Shown piece by piece: positions 18,499 to 28,516 of a stretch of 64,000 nt of DNA. The notes under the pieces are model-generated. The model was not told where the DNA came from. It ran no database searches and saw only the letters and a program-made list of their open reading frames with translations. Source of the DNA: Akkermansiaceae bacterium (GTDB lineage: Bacteria; Verrucomicrobiota; Verrucomicrobiia; Verrucomicrobiales; Akkermansiaceae); the NCBI GenBank assembly GCA_019634595.1, contig JAHCBC010000001.1:1271174-1335173 (forward strand), read 5' to 3'. Numbering within the stretch: the first letter of the stretch is position 1; each line of letters starts with the position of its first letter. A program made the translations under genes and the position numbers.

Positions 18499-19584
18499 TT
18501 ACCTGGCACCACCCGCACGCTGCCGCAGCAGGTGGTCCGTGATCACCAGCGTGGCCATCGCTTCCACGATGGGCACCGCGCGGGGCAGCACACAGGCATC
18601 ATGGCGGCCCTTGCCGGAAAGCTCGGTGTTCTCACCTTCGCTGGTGACGGTTTCCTGGGAGGTCATGATGGTGGCCGTCGGCTTGAAGGCGACGCGGAAG
18701 ACGATGTTCTCGCCGTTGGAAATGCCGCCCTGAACCCCGCCGGAGCGGTTGGTGGTGGTGCGGATCTTTCCGTCGATGTTCCGGAACGCATCGTTGTGCT
18801 CGCGGCCGGTGAGCAGGGTGCCCGAGAAACCGGAGCCGATCTCAAAGCCCTTGGTCGCGGGCAGGGACAGCATCGCCTTCGCCAGATCCGCCTCCAGCTT
18901 GTCAAAAATCGGCTCGCCCAGGCCTGGTGGGACCCCACGGATGACACACTCCACGATGCCGCCGACGGAGTTCCCTTCCCCGCGCACCTCCTTGATGTGG
19001 TCGATCATCGGCTGGACCATTTCAGGATCCCCGGTGCGGACGATGTTGCCCTCAATGGTTTCCGCGGTCACGGTTTCCGGGTCCACCTTTGCCTCCAGGT
19101 GCTGGACGGTCTTCACCCACGCCAGCACCTCAATGCCCGGGTGGAATTCGTTGAGAACCTGCTTCGCCACTGCGGCGCCGGCCACTCGACCGATGGTCTC
19201 CCGTGCGGAGGCACGTCCACCGCCGGACGGCGCGCGGATGCCATACTTCGCGTCATAGGTGTAGTCCGCGTGGCTGGGCCGGTATTTCACCGCCATCTCA
19301 TCGTAGGCACCCGGCCTCTGGTCCGTGTTCCGCACCACGATGGAAATCGGTGTCCCGAGGGTCACCCCGTCGTGCAATCCGGACAAAATCTCCGCCGCGT
19401 CCGCCTCCTTCCGGGGCGTCACGATCTCCGACTGTCCCGGCCTGCGGCGGTCCAGTTCCTTCTGGATGTCTTCCACCGCCACCGGAATGCGCGCCGGGCA
19501 ACCATCGATCACCACCCCCACGCCTCCTCCATGGGATTCACCGAAGGTATGAATCCTGAAAACCTTTCCGAAAGTCGATGACAT
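18499..19584 (-). CDS. aroC: Chorismate synthase
   Basis: 361 residues, full length. Last step of the shikimate pathway: conversion of EPSP to chorismate with reduced FMN as cofactor. Family signatures are present: the G-E-S-H-G-x-x-x-G motif near the N-terminus, [15 protein letters not shown] in the middle and the [13 protein letters not shown] flavin-binding region. First gene of the aroC/CvpA-like/gatB run. Confidence 0.97.
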   Translation of the reverse strand: MSSTFGKVFRIHTFGESHGGGVGVVIDGCPARIPVAVEDIQKELDRRRPGQSEIVTPRKEADAAEILSGLHDGVTLGTPISIVVRNTDQRPGAYDEMAVKYRPSHADYTYDAKYGIRAPSGGGRASARETIGRVAGAAVAKQVLNEFHPGIEVLAWVKTVQHLEAKVDPETVTAETIEGNIVRTGDPEMVQPMIDHIKEVRGEGNSVGGIVECVIRGVPPGLGEPIFDKLEADLAKAMLSLPATKGFEIGSGFSGTLLTGREHNDAFRNIDGKIRTTTNRSGGVQGGISNGENIVFRVAFKPTATIMTSQETVTSEGENTELSGKGRHDACVLPRAVPIVEAMATLVITDHLLRQRAGGAR

Positions 19585-19817
19585 GCCCGCAGCCTAGGCA
19601 CCTTGGGTTTGCCCGCAAGTAGAACCCGCAACCAAGAGAGGGGGCACTGATCCGATGCTTCCCTCCTTACCGTCTTAACGCTGGAAATTGTCAGTCATCA
19701 TAAATAATTGATAATAAGTTATTTGAATAAACTCAAACTAAATATCACACCAACTAATAGAGATTAATTGGTAGTATTGGTTTGATTATTCCACTAAGGA
19801 TAGTAAGGATTTCGCCG
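19585..19817. other. AT-rich intergenic region upstream of a PEP-CTERM gene
   Basis: No gene seen. The 19690-19800 part is strongly AT-rich (TAATAAGTTATTTGAATAA and similar) and probably contains the promoter of the forward PEP-CTERM gene and perhaps that of aroC on the other strand. No specific operator recognised. Confidence 0.4.
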
Positions 19818-20576
19818 ATGAAAATTTTGGGCCGATTCCTCTCCGCACTCTCACTGGCAGTCTTGTTCAAGGGAACCCTCGCGATGGCTGCGGTATCGGT
19901 CCCGTTTTCCACGAACTTTCCCAACGAAACCTCCATCGCTGATTTCACATCCACCGGCGGAACCTGGAGCATCCAGAATGGGAAATACCGCAACGCCTTG
20001 GGGGGATCCACGCCTTCCTCCTCCACGGTCCGCGTGACATCCGGGCTGGAACAGGGATTCCAGCTCTCCACCACCTATACTCTGGTCTCCAGAGGAGGGG
20101 CCATCAGCAACACGTTCGTCGGCTTCGCGGCGCTGGCTCCCAACGCGGATGCCACCACCGCGACCTCCAGCACGCCCTTCATCCTCGCGGACGTCATCTC
20201 CGATGGAAATCTGCGGATTGTTCTGGTGAACGGTACCAACAACCCCACCCCGCTGGCCACCGCCGCGCTTCCGGCCAACACCATCGCCACCGGCGGGACT
20301 TACACCCTCACCCTCACCGGCATCTACGCCACGGGCGGTCTGGATCTCACCTTCAGCCTGACCAGCAACGGTGTCACCACCTCCGCCAGCGGACGCCTGG
20401 AAGGGAGCAACGTCCCGACGGGCGAATACTTCGGCTTCCGCAACCGCTCCGGCGGAGGCGGCACCTCCATCACCGCGGATTTCCACGACATTTCGCTCAA
20501 TGCCATCCCCGAGCCGGGAGCCACCGCCCTGCTCCTCCTCGGCGGTGCCGCCGCCCTGGTCCGGCGCAGGCGCTGA
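19818..20576 (+). CDS. PEP-CTERM sorting-signal protein
   Basis: 252 residues: signal peptide (cleavage near MAA-V), a beta-rich Thr/Ser/Gly-rich body, and a C-terminal PEP-CTERM tripartite signal (IPEPGATALL, hydrophobic helix, Arg cluster at the very end). Proteins with this tail are processed by exosortase and placed on the cell surface or released. No exosortase lies in the window. The start at 19818 begins the signal peptide; the frame is open to 19782. Confidence 0.85.
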   Translation: MKILGRFLSALSLAVLFKGTLAMAAVSVPFSTNFPNETSIADFTSTGGTWSIQNGKYRNALGGSTPSSSTVRVTSGLEQGFQLSTTYTLVSRGGAISNTFVGFAALAPNADATTATSSTPFILADVISDGNLRIVLVNGTNNPTPLATAALPANTIATGGTYTLTLTGIYATGGLDLTFSLTSNGVTTSASGRLEGSNVPTGEYFGFRNRSGGGGTSITADFHDISLNAIPEPGATALLLLGGAAALVRRRR

Positions 20577-20689
20577 TCTTCCACAGCGATCATGGGTTGC
20601 TGCGGGGGCGGCCGGAAATTTCCGGCCGCTCCCTTTTTGTCCACCCTTTCCCTTCGACGCGCCCGTTCCACCCGTCCATCCTCCGCGCC

Positions 20690-21553
20690 ATGAACTGGCG
20701 ACTGCCCGCCCGCACCATCACCTTCCCGCGCCGCCCGCTCGTCATGGGCATCGTCAATATCAACGACGATTCCTTTTCCGGGGACGGCACGCTCGATTTC
20801 CCCAAAGCGGCGGAGATCGCCATCGAACAGATCCGGGCCGGAGCGGACATCATCGACATCGGTGCCGAAAGCGCCCGCACCAACCGCGCCGCCATCCCCG
20901 TCGAAGAGGAAGTCCGCCGCTTCCGCAGCTTTCTCCGTCACTGGCCCGACATCCTGGCCGCCGCCGCCCCGCGGGACTCCGACCAGATCAGCCCGCCCAT
21001 CCTTTCCGCAAACACCTGGCGGCCGGAGGTCATCGGGGCCATCCTCCCCATCGGCCACATCGAGCTGGTGAATGACATGAGCGGCCTGCCGGACGACCGC
21101 AACGCCCGCCTCTGCGCCGCCGCCGGGGCGTCCCTCCTCATCATGCACAGCGTGGGCGAACCAAAAATACCCCACCTCACCCAGCAATGGCCCGACATCG
21201 CCGCGGAACTCGACCGCTTCTTCACGGAAAAACTCCACCTCGCGCAGTCCGCCGGGCTTCACCCCGATTCCATCATCCTCGATCCCGGCATCGACTTCGC
21301 GAAGCAGCGCGATGACAACCTCACCATCTACCGGGAACTGGCCGGGCTGCGGAAATCCGGCCGCCCCGTCCTCGTTCCCGTTTCGCGGAAAACCGTGATC
21401 GGCGAGGTACTGGACCTGCCGAAACCGACCGACCGGGACGCGGGTACCGTGGCCTGCATCACCGCCTCCATGCTCCGCGGAGCGGAGATCTTCCGCGTCC
21501 ACAACGTGCCCGCCGCCTGGCAGACGGTGAAGACTCTGGCGGCACTCCGCTGA
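20690..21553 (+). CDS. folP: Dihydropteroate synthase, divergent
   Basis: 287 residues from the ATG at 20690. Joins p-aminobenzoate to the pterin in folate synthesis. Recognisable elements: MGIVN near the start, IDIGAES, VNDMSG, DPGIDFAK, SRKTVIGE and RVHNV. Several loops differ from the textbook forms: the first loop reads NINDDSFSGDG where TPDSFSDGG is usual, and RVHNV replaces RVHDV. The main binding residues (Asn of the first strand, Lys of FAK, the SRK Lys, the Arg and His of RVH) are kept, so activity is likely. Confidence 0.85.
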   Translation: MNWRLPARTITFPRRPLVMGIVNINDDSFSGDGTLDFPKAAEIAIEQIRAGADIIDIGAESARTNRAAIPVEEEVRRFRSFLRHWPDILAAAAPRDSDQISPPILSANTWRPEVIGAILPIGHIELVNDMSGLPDDRNARLCAAAGASLLIMHSVGEPKIPHLTQQWPDIAAELDRFFTEKLHLAQSAGLHPDSIILDPGIDFAKQRDDNLTIYRELAGLRKSGRPVLVPVSRKTVIGEVLDLPKPTDRDAGTVACITASMLRGAEIFRVHNVPAAWQTVKTLAALR

Positions 21554-21572
21554 CCGCTGCCTCCCCAAAAGG

Positions 21573-21608
21573 AAAACGGAGCGCCGCGGGATGGTCCGCG
21601 GCGCTCCG
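21573..21608 (-). terminator. Strong terminator after rlpA
   Basis: Perfect 13-bp arms CGGAGCGCCGCGG (21577-21589) and their complement (21596-21608), followed on the minus strand by TTTTCCTTTT. It lies between the converging folP and rlpA genes and could stop both. Confidence 0.85.
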
Positions 21609-21629
21609 TCCAGGTTAAGGTTTGTCCGA

Positions 21630-22076
21630 TCAGCGGTTCTCCGGACGTGAAAGCACTTCCACTTTCACCGGAACCACGCCGCGCTTCACGAAACCGATGC
21701 GCTCGGCGACGCCGATCGTCACATCGATCACCCGTCCGCGGGTATAGGGACCGCGGTCGTTGATCGTCACTACTTCGGACTTGCCGTTGGCTTCGTTGGT
21801 CACACGGACCTTCGTCCCCATCGGCAGGGTCTTGTGGGCCGCGGTGGCACCATGGTCCGTCAGACGCTGGCCGCTCGCAGTGCGGGTGCCACGGTTCGTA
21901 CGGATGGAATACCACGAGGCTTTGCCACGCTGGACGGACGCCACCTCCCATTTCTCCGGCGCTTCCGCGGTGGAGTTCTTGGAGGTCGCACTGGTGGATG
22001 CGCAGCTTGGAATCAGGAGGACGCCGGCTACTGCCAGGGCCACGGATTTGAACTTCCGGGTCAGGTTCATAGTCAT
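21630..22076 (-). CDS. rlpA: RlpA-like septal ring lipoprotein
   Basis: 148 residues. Signal peptide ending in a lipobox-like IPSC (Cys about residue 25), then the double-psi beta-barrel domain of RlpA: GKASWYS, TASGQRL, AHKTLPMGT, NDRGPYTRGRVIDV. In some bacteria RlpA cleaves denuded glycan strands at the septum. No SPOR domain is present, so it lacks the usual septum-targeting module. Two ATGs (22076 and 22070) are possible starts. Confidence 0.9.
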   Translation of the reverse strand: MTMNLTRKFKSVALAVAGVLLIPSCASTSATSKNSTAEAPEKWEVASVQRGKASWYSIRTNRGTRTASGQRLTDHGATAAHKTLPMGTKVRVTNEANGKSEVVTINDRGPYTRGRVIDVTIGVAERIGFVKRGVVPVKVEVLSRPENR

Positions 22077-22250
22077 TGTTTCTGGTTGCCCCCCTTGCGG
22101 GCGGCGGGGTCAGATAGTCCGGCTGGAAGGCCCGGACAAGGAAAAACTGCACCTCCACTTTTCGGCTGAAAACCTGCAAAACAGGGCACTCAAACGGAAC
22201 TTATTCACATATCTTAACTATTTTCTCGTCATTCTGGCCCCGCTTTTGCT

Positions 22251-22937
22251 ATGTTGGGTGACATGATTGGTCACTGGATGCCATCGAGCCGTGATCGCTT
22301 CACCCGCTCCGATTTTGACTTCATGACGGCCATACTCGCCCCCGGCGACAAACGGCCTTTCCTGGCGAAACTCTGGGACGATCCGGAGGCCCTCCGCGAG
22401 ATCCTCGACCTGAAGGAAGTCCTCCGCGGACTGCTGGATTCCCCCTCCGCCCTCCAGGTTTCCCCCTCGTTCTATTTCTACGTCCTCGTCCGCCACGCCT
22501 TCCTCGGCGCCAACCTCACCGATCCGGATGTGGCGGACTACGTGGCCGGCCTGCTGGCCAAACGCATCTGCACCAATGCCGGGGATCCGCTCCAGGACAT
22601 CGCCCACGGTTTCACCCACGCCGCGGACTTCATCGCCATCATCTCCTCCGCCCACGGCCGCATGCGGTTCCACCTCCAGGTCGCCGCGGGGAACCACTTC
22701 CTGGTCCTGACCGGCCTCTACCCCGGCTTCCTCCAGGGCCGCTGCGACCGCCGCGGCTCGCCCGACCTGGCCTTCTACGAATCTTTCGCCCGCCAGGCAT
22801 TCCGCGGCGCAGCCGACAATCCGGAAGCACCCACCAGCGCCCCGCGCCACCTCCTTGGCTGCCTTTCCGAAGCCCTGCCTGAAGCCCGTCGTTCCCTCAA
22901 CCGCATGGCGGAGGAGTTCGTGTTCCTGGGGGACTGA
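22251..22937 (+). CDS. Uncharacterised soluble protein
   Basis: 228 residues, no signal peptide or membrane segment. Helical throughout; notable stretches are DLKEVLRGLLDSPSALQVSP and a HGFTHAADFIAI segment with two His. No family recognised. It is divergent from rlpA, with an AT-rich 170-bp gap between them that probably holds both promoters. The start could also be the second Met, four codons downstream. Confidence 0.7.
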   Translation: MLGDMIGHWMPSSRDRFTRSDFDFMTAILAPGDKRPFLAKLWDDPEALREILDLKEVLRGLLDSPSALQVSPSFYFYVLVRHAFLGANLTDPDVADYVAGLLAKRICTNAGDPLQDIAHGFTHAADFIAIISSAHGRMRFHLQVAAGNHFLVLTGLYPGFLQGRCDRRGSPDLAFYESFARQAFRGAADNPEAPTSAPRHLLGCLSEALPEARRSLNRMAEEFVFLGD

Positions 22938-23078
22938 GCGAACACCAGCCAACATCGGACGCCGACTTCATCACGCATCAACAGCCATCAGGAAAGAGGC
23001 CGCGTGAGGGCGCTGGTCGTCAGACCGGCATCTTCCGGAACAGGTAAAGCTGAAATCATGGAATGATGGGGCAGCCGG

Positions 23079-23962
23079 TCAGACGACTCCACCTTTCATC
23101 CTGAAATACGCCACCAGCGCGGCGATGAGCGCGCCCCCGGCGGCGAGCCATGGCCACAGAGGGGAGTGGTCGGAGTCTCCTTTGCCATCGTCATTGGTGC
23201 CGGGAGCTTCCTTGGATGATGCGTTGGTTCCTCCGGTTGAGTTGACCTGTTTCTGTGCTGCGGCTTTCCGGAGACGCTCCACGGAGCGTTCGATGTCGCT
23301 GGCAATGTCATCCCGCCCAACTTCATGGAGCCTCACCGCGAATTTCGCGGCTTCGTCAATATGGCGGGCATCTCCGTATTCCTGGAGGGCATTGGCGATA
23401 TGACGGGGTCCATAATCTTTGATCTTCCCCATTTTCCTCTCATCGTCGCTGTTGAAGTAAATGAGGATCTCTTGCAACAGATCAGGGTTTTAAGTGTCCT
23501 CAGTGACATGGCGATATAACCGCCAAATCTAGTTGTCGCCAAATGGCTGACAGGTTCGCCACGGGACAGGGACTCATCAATCTGTTGGAGCGCGCTGTTT
23601 TTTTCAAAGTGAAACACCTTGATGGCCCCTTGGACCATGCCGGGGGATTTCAGGAAGGTTCCTCTGTGGTGCGCGAGGCTCAGGGCTTGCCGCGAAGCAT
23701 CAACCCCGAATTGTTCCGGATGGTTCGCGATCTTCTCCAGGATGGATTCCCAATCCCGCGTGTCTTCCTTCACGAGTTGATCTCGTTTTCCGGAGTAGTT
23801 GCCGATGATCGGCGACTCTTCGTCGATAGATTGGAGAATCATAGCCTCCACCTGAGCCGAAAACTCCTTGGGGTCCTGCGAATCCGGATATTTCAGCCCA
23901 CGCGCTGGCGGAGAGAAAACGAGGAGTGCGGCGGCCGCCATCAGCTTGAGGACTTCTTTCAT
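23079..23962 (-). pseudogene. Secreted, C-terminally anchored protein gene broken by a frameshift
   Basis: Two adjacent frames join into one sensible protein. Frame 1 starts at 23962 with a signal peptide and runs to about 23490; frame 2 carries on from there to 23079 and ends in a Lys/Ser/Asp linker, a membrane helix (WPWLAAGGALIAALVAY) and a short basic tail. The switch is at a TTTT/AAAA run (23488-23491), where one extra base would restore the frame to a LKNPDLLQEILIYF-like junction. It may be a true mutation or a sequencing error. It follows the metalloprotease-like gene by one base, suggesting an operon. Function unknown. Confidence 0.65.
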
Positions 23963-23963
23963 C

Positions 23964-24875
23964 TTAAGGATCCACCATGAGTTCATTGACGAGCATCTTC
24001 TGCTGCAAGTTATAGAGCCGTTTGCTTGAATCCAATGCATTTGTGCCGGAAGTACCGCCCGACCGCATTAGATTGTGGTCAAAGAGATGACCTATGCCCT
24101 CTCCGTAATAATCGGTGTCTGATTCTTCGGGATCTGCTATTCCATAGTGTCCGGCATCCGTGATGATATGCCCCACTTCATGCACGAGCGTGAAGTCATG
24201 ACCGTTGACGGTTTTCTGCTCGGAGATCACCGCGACATCACCATACACCATTTCACTCGGATGCCTCCAGCCTCTCCTCATGGCAAATCCGCGATCTGGG
24301 CTCATGATATTACGCACGACGAACACCGTGATGATTCCCCTCTTTCCATCCGTGATCGCCTTGTCCACCAGCTTCTTCACATCGGGATGCACATAATGAC
24401 CAGTATAGCCGTTGATCGAAAATCCTCCCATCCCATCATAGCGAACTTCCTCATCATCGAGTCCGTCCGGCACATCCATCGAGGTGATGGTGAGATCGAA
24501 ATCCACCCCGACTTGGGCTAGCCGCTCTTTGGCTACCTTTTTGAACCGATCCACCGCTGCAAAGCTCATGTTCGTATCACCCACCATGATGATCTTCCCT
24601 TCAATTCTTTTCCTCACCTTCACCAGCACCTTCATCCCGAGCGGATAGGTGACCGCACCGATCTGGATGGTGGAGATCTCCACATCCCCTCCCAACTGGA
24701 TCCGGTGCGTCCGGTCGCCTGGACCTTCGTCGGGACCGTCCGCACTGTCGTCCACCGCGTCCGATACCAGCAACTGCGATTGCGATTCCTGCTGGAACGG
24801 ATTCGCCGTCAGCGGGATCTCTGTCGCCGGATCGTTATAGGCTCCATCCGGATTCCTGAACGCTCGGATGTCCAA
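23964..24875 (-). CDS. Putative zinc metalloprotease, start uncertain
   Basis: 303 residues from a TTG at 24875. The core has HEVGH followed by ITDAGH (about residues 233-244), an HExxH zinc site with a possible third ligand His, one residue further away than in classical metzincins. The first 60 residues are Asp-rich and low in complexity, and there is no signal peptide. In frame upstream there is no ATG or GTG before a stop 48 bases away, so the gene may begin at TTG or be 5'-truncated. The next gene on the strand encodes a secreted protein with a frameshift. Confidence 0.6.
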   Translation of the reverse strand: MDIRAFRNPDGAYNDPATEIPLTANPFQQESQSQLLVSDAVDDSADGPDEGPGDRTHRIQLGGDVEISTIQIGAVTYPLGMKVLVKVRKRIEGKIIMVGDTNMSFAAVDRFKKVAKERLAQVGVDFDLTITSMDVPDGLDDEEVRYDGMGGFSINGYTGHYVHPDVKKLVDKAITDGKRGIITVFVVRNIMSPDRGFAMRRGWRHPSEMVYGDVAVISEQKTVNGHDFTLVHEVGHIITDAGHYGIADPEESDTDYYGEGIGHLFDHNLMRSGGTSGTNALDSSKRLYNLQQKMLVNELMVDP

Positions 24876-24994
24876 CCCACATTGCTGGTAATCAAGCGTT
24901 GGACCACCGGCCTTGGTCTGTCACTGGGAGATGTGATCCGAAGGATCGAATCATAGCTCTTCAACCGTGGCTGGTAGCCCCACCGTGTTTTCCC

Positions 24995-25486
24995 TCACCT
25001 TGTCTCCTGCCACTTCGCACGGGCGAGCCGCCAGACGCCGTCCTTCTCTTTCTTCCAGTCCAGTTCCACCTCATACAGGCCGTCCGCCGGACGGTAGGAA
25101 GGAAGCGCGACGACGGCCTCGATGGTGGCGCTCACCCGCGCATCGTCCCCGAGGATGGTGATGGCATGGTATTCCACCAACTCGAACTTGGTGAAGTTCG
25201 CGATGCGGGTCAGCCCGCCGAAGCCGCTCTCGATGTCGGTCCTCTGGTGGACGCCGTTCGCTTCCTCGATGGTGGGCGTTTCGAGCGCCAGCTCATCCGC
25301 GATGAGGGTACCCAGCCCCAGCGCGCTCAACTGGCGGGAGTTGGCCCCACCGCCGGTTTCCTCCATGGTGAGGATGGACATCAGCTTTCCGGTGCGGCGC
25401 TTCACCACCTGCTCCGGGGAAAAGAACCAGAGAAGGACGGCGACCACGGCCACCAGGGCGACCACGGGGATGAGGAGTTTTTTCAT
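24995..25486 (-). CDS. Membrane-anchored protein of unknown function
   Basis: 163 residues with one N-terminal membrane helix (about 4-24) and a soluble part of alpha+beta type ending in strands like YEVELDWKKEKDGVWRLARA, which resembles the end of NTF2-like folds. It starts 16 bases after the SulP transporter's start-side neighbour gene ends at 25502, so the two are probably cotranscribed. Function unknown. Confidence 0.7.
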   Translation of the reverse strand: MKKLLIPVVALVAVVAVLLWFFSPEQVVKRRTGKLMSILTMEETGGGANSRQLSALGLGTLIADELALETPTIEEANGVHQRTDIESGFGGLTRIANFTKFELVEYHAITILGDDARVSATIEAVVALPSYRPADGLYEVELDWKKEKDGVWRLARAKWQETR

Positions 25487-25501
25487 GGATGTGCCGCGCG
25501 G

Positions 25502-27376
25502 TTACTTCTTCTTGCTGGGATCGTAGAAGATCCGGATGTCCGCCTTGTCCGTGCCGAGGACTTCCTGCGCGCGCTTGAGCGCGTCCCGGGTGGAGAGGTT
25601 GGGGTTGCTGGGTGAGTTCAGGAAAAGGTTGGTCTCCCCTTCCTCCCGCTTGCAGCCTTCCTGGAGCGCGGCGAGGACACCGGAGTTTTTCAGCAGAAGA
25701 TACACCTCCCTGGACGCTCCGGAAATGAGAAGATGCAGGCCCCGCGCGCGCATGAAGCGGATGAGGTCCTCCAGCGCCATCACGCTGGTGGCATCCAGGT
25801 GCCGGGCATTCCGCAGGCGCAGGATGATGACCTGGATCGCCGGGTCCGAGACGATCCGCTGGATCTGCGTGCGGAAAAGGTCCGCCGCGCCGAAGAACAG
25901 GTCACCCTCCACGTGGACGATTGAGATCGCCGGGATGGGCCGGCCTTTCTTTTCCGCGATGGCCCTCAGCTCGCCTTCGTCGTTGAACTCATACTCAATG
26001 AGGAAAGGCCGGCTCGCCTTCCGGAGGAAAAGCATGATCGACACCGCGACCCCCACGAAGATGGCCACGTGCAGCGGGGCGAGCAGCGTGGCGAGGAAGG
26101 TGACCACCAGCACCAGCGCGTCATCCGGAGTGGAGCGCAGGCAGATGCGGATGTTCTTCCTGTTATAAAGTCCGACGGAAAGGGCGATGACCAGCCCGGC
26201 CAGCGCCGCCTTTGGCACGAAGTTGATGAGCGGCGCCCCCCAGCCGACGGATGCGGCGATGAGGAGGGCGGCGCCCAGCGTGTAGAGTCCCGTGAAAAGA
26301 GAGGCGAACCGGGTCCGTGCCCCGGCCTCCAGATTCAGGGTGGAGCGGGTGAGGGAACCGGATGCGGGCATACCGCCGGCGACCGCGCTGGCCAGGTTCG
26401 CCATGCCCACGGAGAGCATGTCCTGGTTCACATCCGCGCGGTCCCCGGTGCTGGAGGCCAGCGTTTTCGCCATCAGCGTGTTTTCGAGCGAAGCGAGGAA
26501 GGAAATGGCGAGCGCCACGCCGAGCAGCGAGGAAACATCACGGAAAAATCCGTCCCGCCCGAAATCGGGCACCCGTGGCATGAGTTCGGAAAACGTGAAT
26601 GTCTCGAACACCGCCGCCTCTCCGAATGGTCCGACGGAAAAATGGATCAGCACGCCGAAGGTGGCGGAAGCCAGTCCCAGTGCGATGGCAAACGCCGGGA
26701 AACGCGGGAACCATTTCCGGATCGCCAGATAGATCACCACCGTGGACAGGCCGATGAGGAGAGAGATCCAGTCCGTGTGCGGCAGGGCCAGCACCAGACC
26801 GTAGAGCATGCCCGCGAAAGTCGCGGACGATTGCGAACCCATTTCCCCGGACACGCCCAGCAACGTGACCATCTGGTTCGCCATGATGAGGGTGGCCGCC
26901 CCGGTCATATAGCCCACCAGCACGCTGCGGGAGATGTATTGCAGGAGGTCCGCGACGCGGAAGGTCGCCCCCAGCACGGCGAACACCCCCACCATGCAGA
27001 CCAGCAGCGGCATGAGTTCATGCCAGCGCCAGCTCAGTTCCGGATTCACCGAGAAGAAGCTGAACAGCATGAACGCCGTGGCATTCGTCGGCCCCAGCAT
27101 CGTGTGCCGGGAGCCCGCAAAAAACGGCGCGATGATGGCCGCCACCGCCGCGCAGACGATGCCATAGACCACCGGCAGACCGGCGATGGCCGCGAAGGCG
27201 ATGGCCTGCGCCACGGACAGCATCGTCACGCTCAGCGCCGCACGCGCATCCCACTTCGCCTTGTCCAGGTCGTAGGTCTTCGCCGCCGTGATGAAGGGCG
27301 TGAGGCTGATATGGTCCGAATCAAGGAAAGCGCGGACGTTGCCGCTGAGTTTCTTGACCAGTTTCCGTGTGTTCAT
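25502..27376 (-). CDS. SulP-family anion transporter with STAS domain
   Basis: 624 residues: about 12 hydrophobic segments between residues 45 and 430, then a cytoplasmic STAS domain (about 450-590) with the LRNARHLDATSVMALEDL switch region. SulP proteins import sulfate, bicarbonate or other anions, usually coupled to sodium or protons. The substrate cannot be told from the sequence. No carbonic anhydrase or sulfate-assimilation gene is adjacent. It lies 15 bases downstream of the LptF/G-type permease. Confidence 0.9.
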   Translation of the reverse strand: MNTRKLVKKLSGNVRAFLDSDHISLTPFITAAKTYDLDKAKWDARAALSVTMLSVAQAIAFAAIAGLPVVYGIVCAAVAAIIAPFFAGSRHTMLGPTNATAFMLFSFFSVNPELSWRWHELMPLLVCMVGVFAVLGATFRVADLLQYISRSVLVGYMTGAATLIMANQMVTLLGVSGEMGSQSSATFAGMLYGLVLALPHTDWISLLIGLSTVVIYLAIRKWFPRFPAFAIALGLASATFGVLIHFSVGPFGEAAVFETFTFSELMPRVPDFGRDGFFRDVSSLLGVALAISFLASLENTLMAKTLASSTGDRADVNQDMLSVGMANLASAVAGGMPASGSLTRSTLNLEAGARTRFASLFTGLYTLGAALLIAASVGWGAPLINFVPKAALAGLVIALSVGLYNRKNIRICLRSTPDDALVLVVTFLATLLAPLHVAIFVGVAVSIMLFLRKASRPFLIEYEFNDEGELRAIAEKKGRPIPAISIVHVEGDLFFGAADLFRTQIQRIVSDPAIQVIILRLRNARHLDATSVMALEDLIRFMRARGLHLLISGASREVYLLLKNSGVLAALQEGCKREEGETNLFLNSPSNPNLSTRDALKRAQEVLGTDKADIRIFYDPSKKK

Positions 27377-27391
27377 CCCGCAGTGGCCACG

Positions 27392-28516
27392 TTACTTGAA
27401 CTTCGCTCTCCGGAACAGGAATAACCCGACCAAGACACAAAGAACGTTCGGCAACCAGAGCGTGACCGTCGCACCGAGATCCGTTTCGAACTCAGCGGAA
27501 AAAACGGAAAAAAGGAAGTATCCCGCGCCCAGCAGCAGGCTGAGCACCAGTCCGGTGGAGGTGTCCTTGCGGCGGCTCTTCAACCCCAGAGGCACCGCCA
27601 CGAAGGCAAACGCGAAGCAGGCCATCGAGAAGGAAAAGCGCTTGGTGATCTCCGAGCGGAAGTCAACCTGCTTCCGGAGTTCCAGTTCCGGTTTCGACCG
27701 GAGGTATTGGCGGATCTCCCCGTTGGTCATGGAGTTCGCTTTCGTCCTTGGCGCCTTCCAGTCATAGGGAAGCACCAGCGGCTCCGCCGCACCACTCAGA
27801 CCGATGTTCGGCGGGCCATCCGCCTGCTTCGCCTCGAAAAAGGCGTTGAGCAACCGGAGGCTGAACTGGCGTTTTTCGTTGTCCACCTTGATGGAGGCCC
27901 CTTCCGCATGGATGTAGGTCCTTTCAGATCTCTCCTCTTCGCCCTCCTCCCCGTCCTCCAGTTTCCTGTTCCAGTACAAGTGGAAGCCGACAAGTTGCTC
28001 ACCCTCTTTATCCTCAACGAACAGCATGTTCGAACCGTTCTTCGATTCTTTCAGGAATGCCTGCACCTTGCCGGGGTCCAGCAATGCCCGAGGATCCTTT
28101 TTCACCTGTTCCATCGCCAGATCCTGGACGGATGCCTTGGCCAGCGGCACGACGTTCACATTCAGATACAGACAGATGCCGGACAACGCCGCACCAATGA
28201 CGAACACCGGCAGCGCCAAACGCGTCAGGCTCAAACCCGCCACCCGGAACGCCGTGACCTCATGGTCCGTGGACAGCCTGCCGAAGACCAGCAGCACCGC
28301 CGTGAGAAAGCCCCAGGGAATGGTGAACATCAGCGAAAACGGCAGCATGCTGATGATGAAGCGGACCAGCAGCATCGGCGGTGCCTTCTGCTCCACCAGC
28401 AAACCGCGGATCTCCTTGAAAAGACTCCCGAGCACCAGAACCACGCTCAGGACGAGCACGGCGTAGATCGTGCCGAAGAGCACTTGTTTTCCGAGATATC
28501 GGTCAGAAATCCGCAT
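27392..28516 (-). CDS. LptF/LptG-family lipopolysaccharide export permease
   Basis: 374 residues with the YjgP/YjgQ layout: three N-terminal membrane helices (about 15-35, 55-80, 95-120), a periplasmic beta-jellyroll region (about 130-270), and three C-terminal helices. LptF and LptG carry lipopolysaccharide from the inner membrane to the Lpt bridge. Which of the two this is cannot be decided. The ATG at 28516 starts the family N-terminus (ISDRYLGKQV); the frame is open to 28639 without meaningful sequence. Confidence 0.85.
   Translation of the reverse strand: MRISDRYLGKQVLFGTIYAVLVLSVVLVLGSLFKEIRGLLVEQKAPPMLLVRFIISMLPFSLMFTIPWGFLTAVLLVFGRLSTDHEVTAFRVAGLSLTRLALPVFVIGAALSGICLYLNVNVVPLAKASVQDLAMEQVKKDPRALLDPGKVQAFLKESKNGSNMLFVEDKEGEQLVGFHLYWNRKLEDGEEGEEERSERTYIHAEGASIKVDNEKRQFSLRLLNAFFEAKQADGPPNIGLSGAAEPLVLPYDWKAPRTKANSMTNGEIRQYLRSKPELELRKQVDFRSEITKRFSFSMACFAFAFVAVPLGLKSRRKDTSTGLVLSLLLGAGYFLFSVFSAEFETDLGATVTLWLPNVLCVLVGLFLFRRAKFK

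Noticed and set aside
23480..23500. Programmed frameshift in the secreted protein gene
   Set aside because: The slip site does not allow re-pairing in the needed direction (the backward codon would be TAA), and no stimulatory structure is seen; mutation or sequencing error is simpler.
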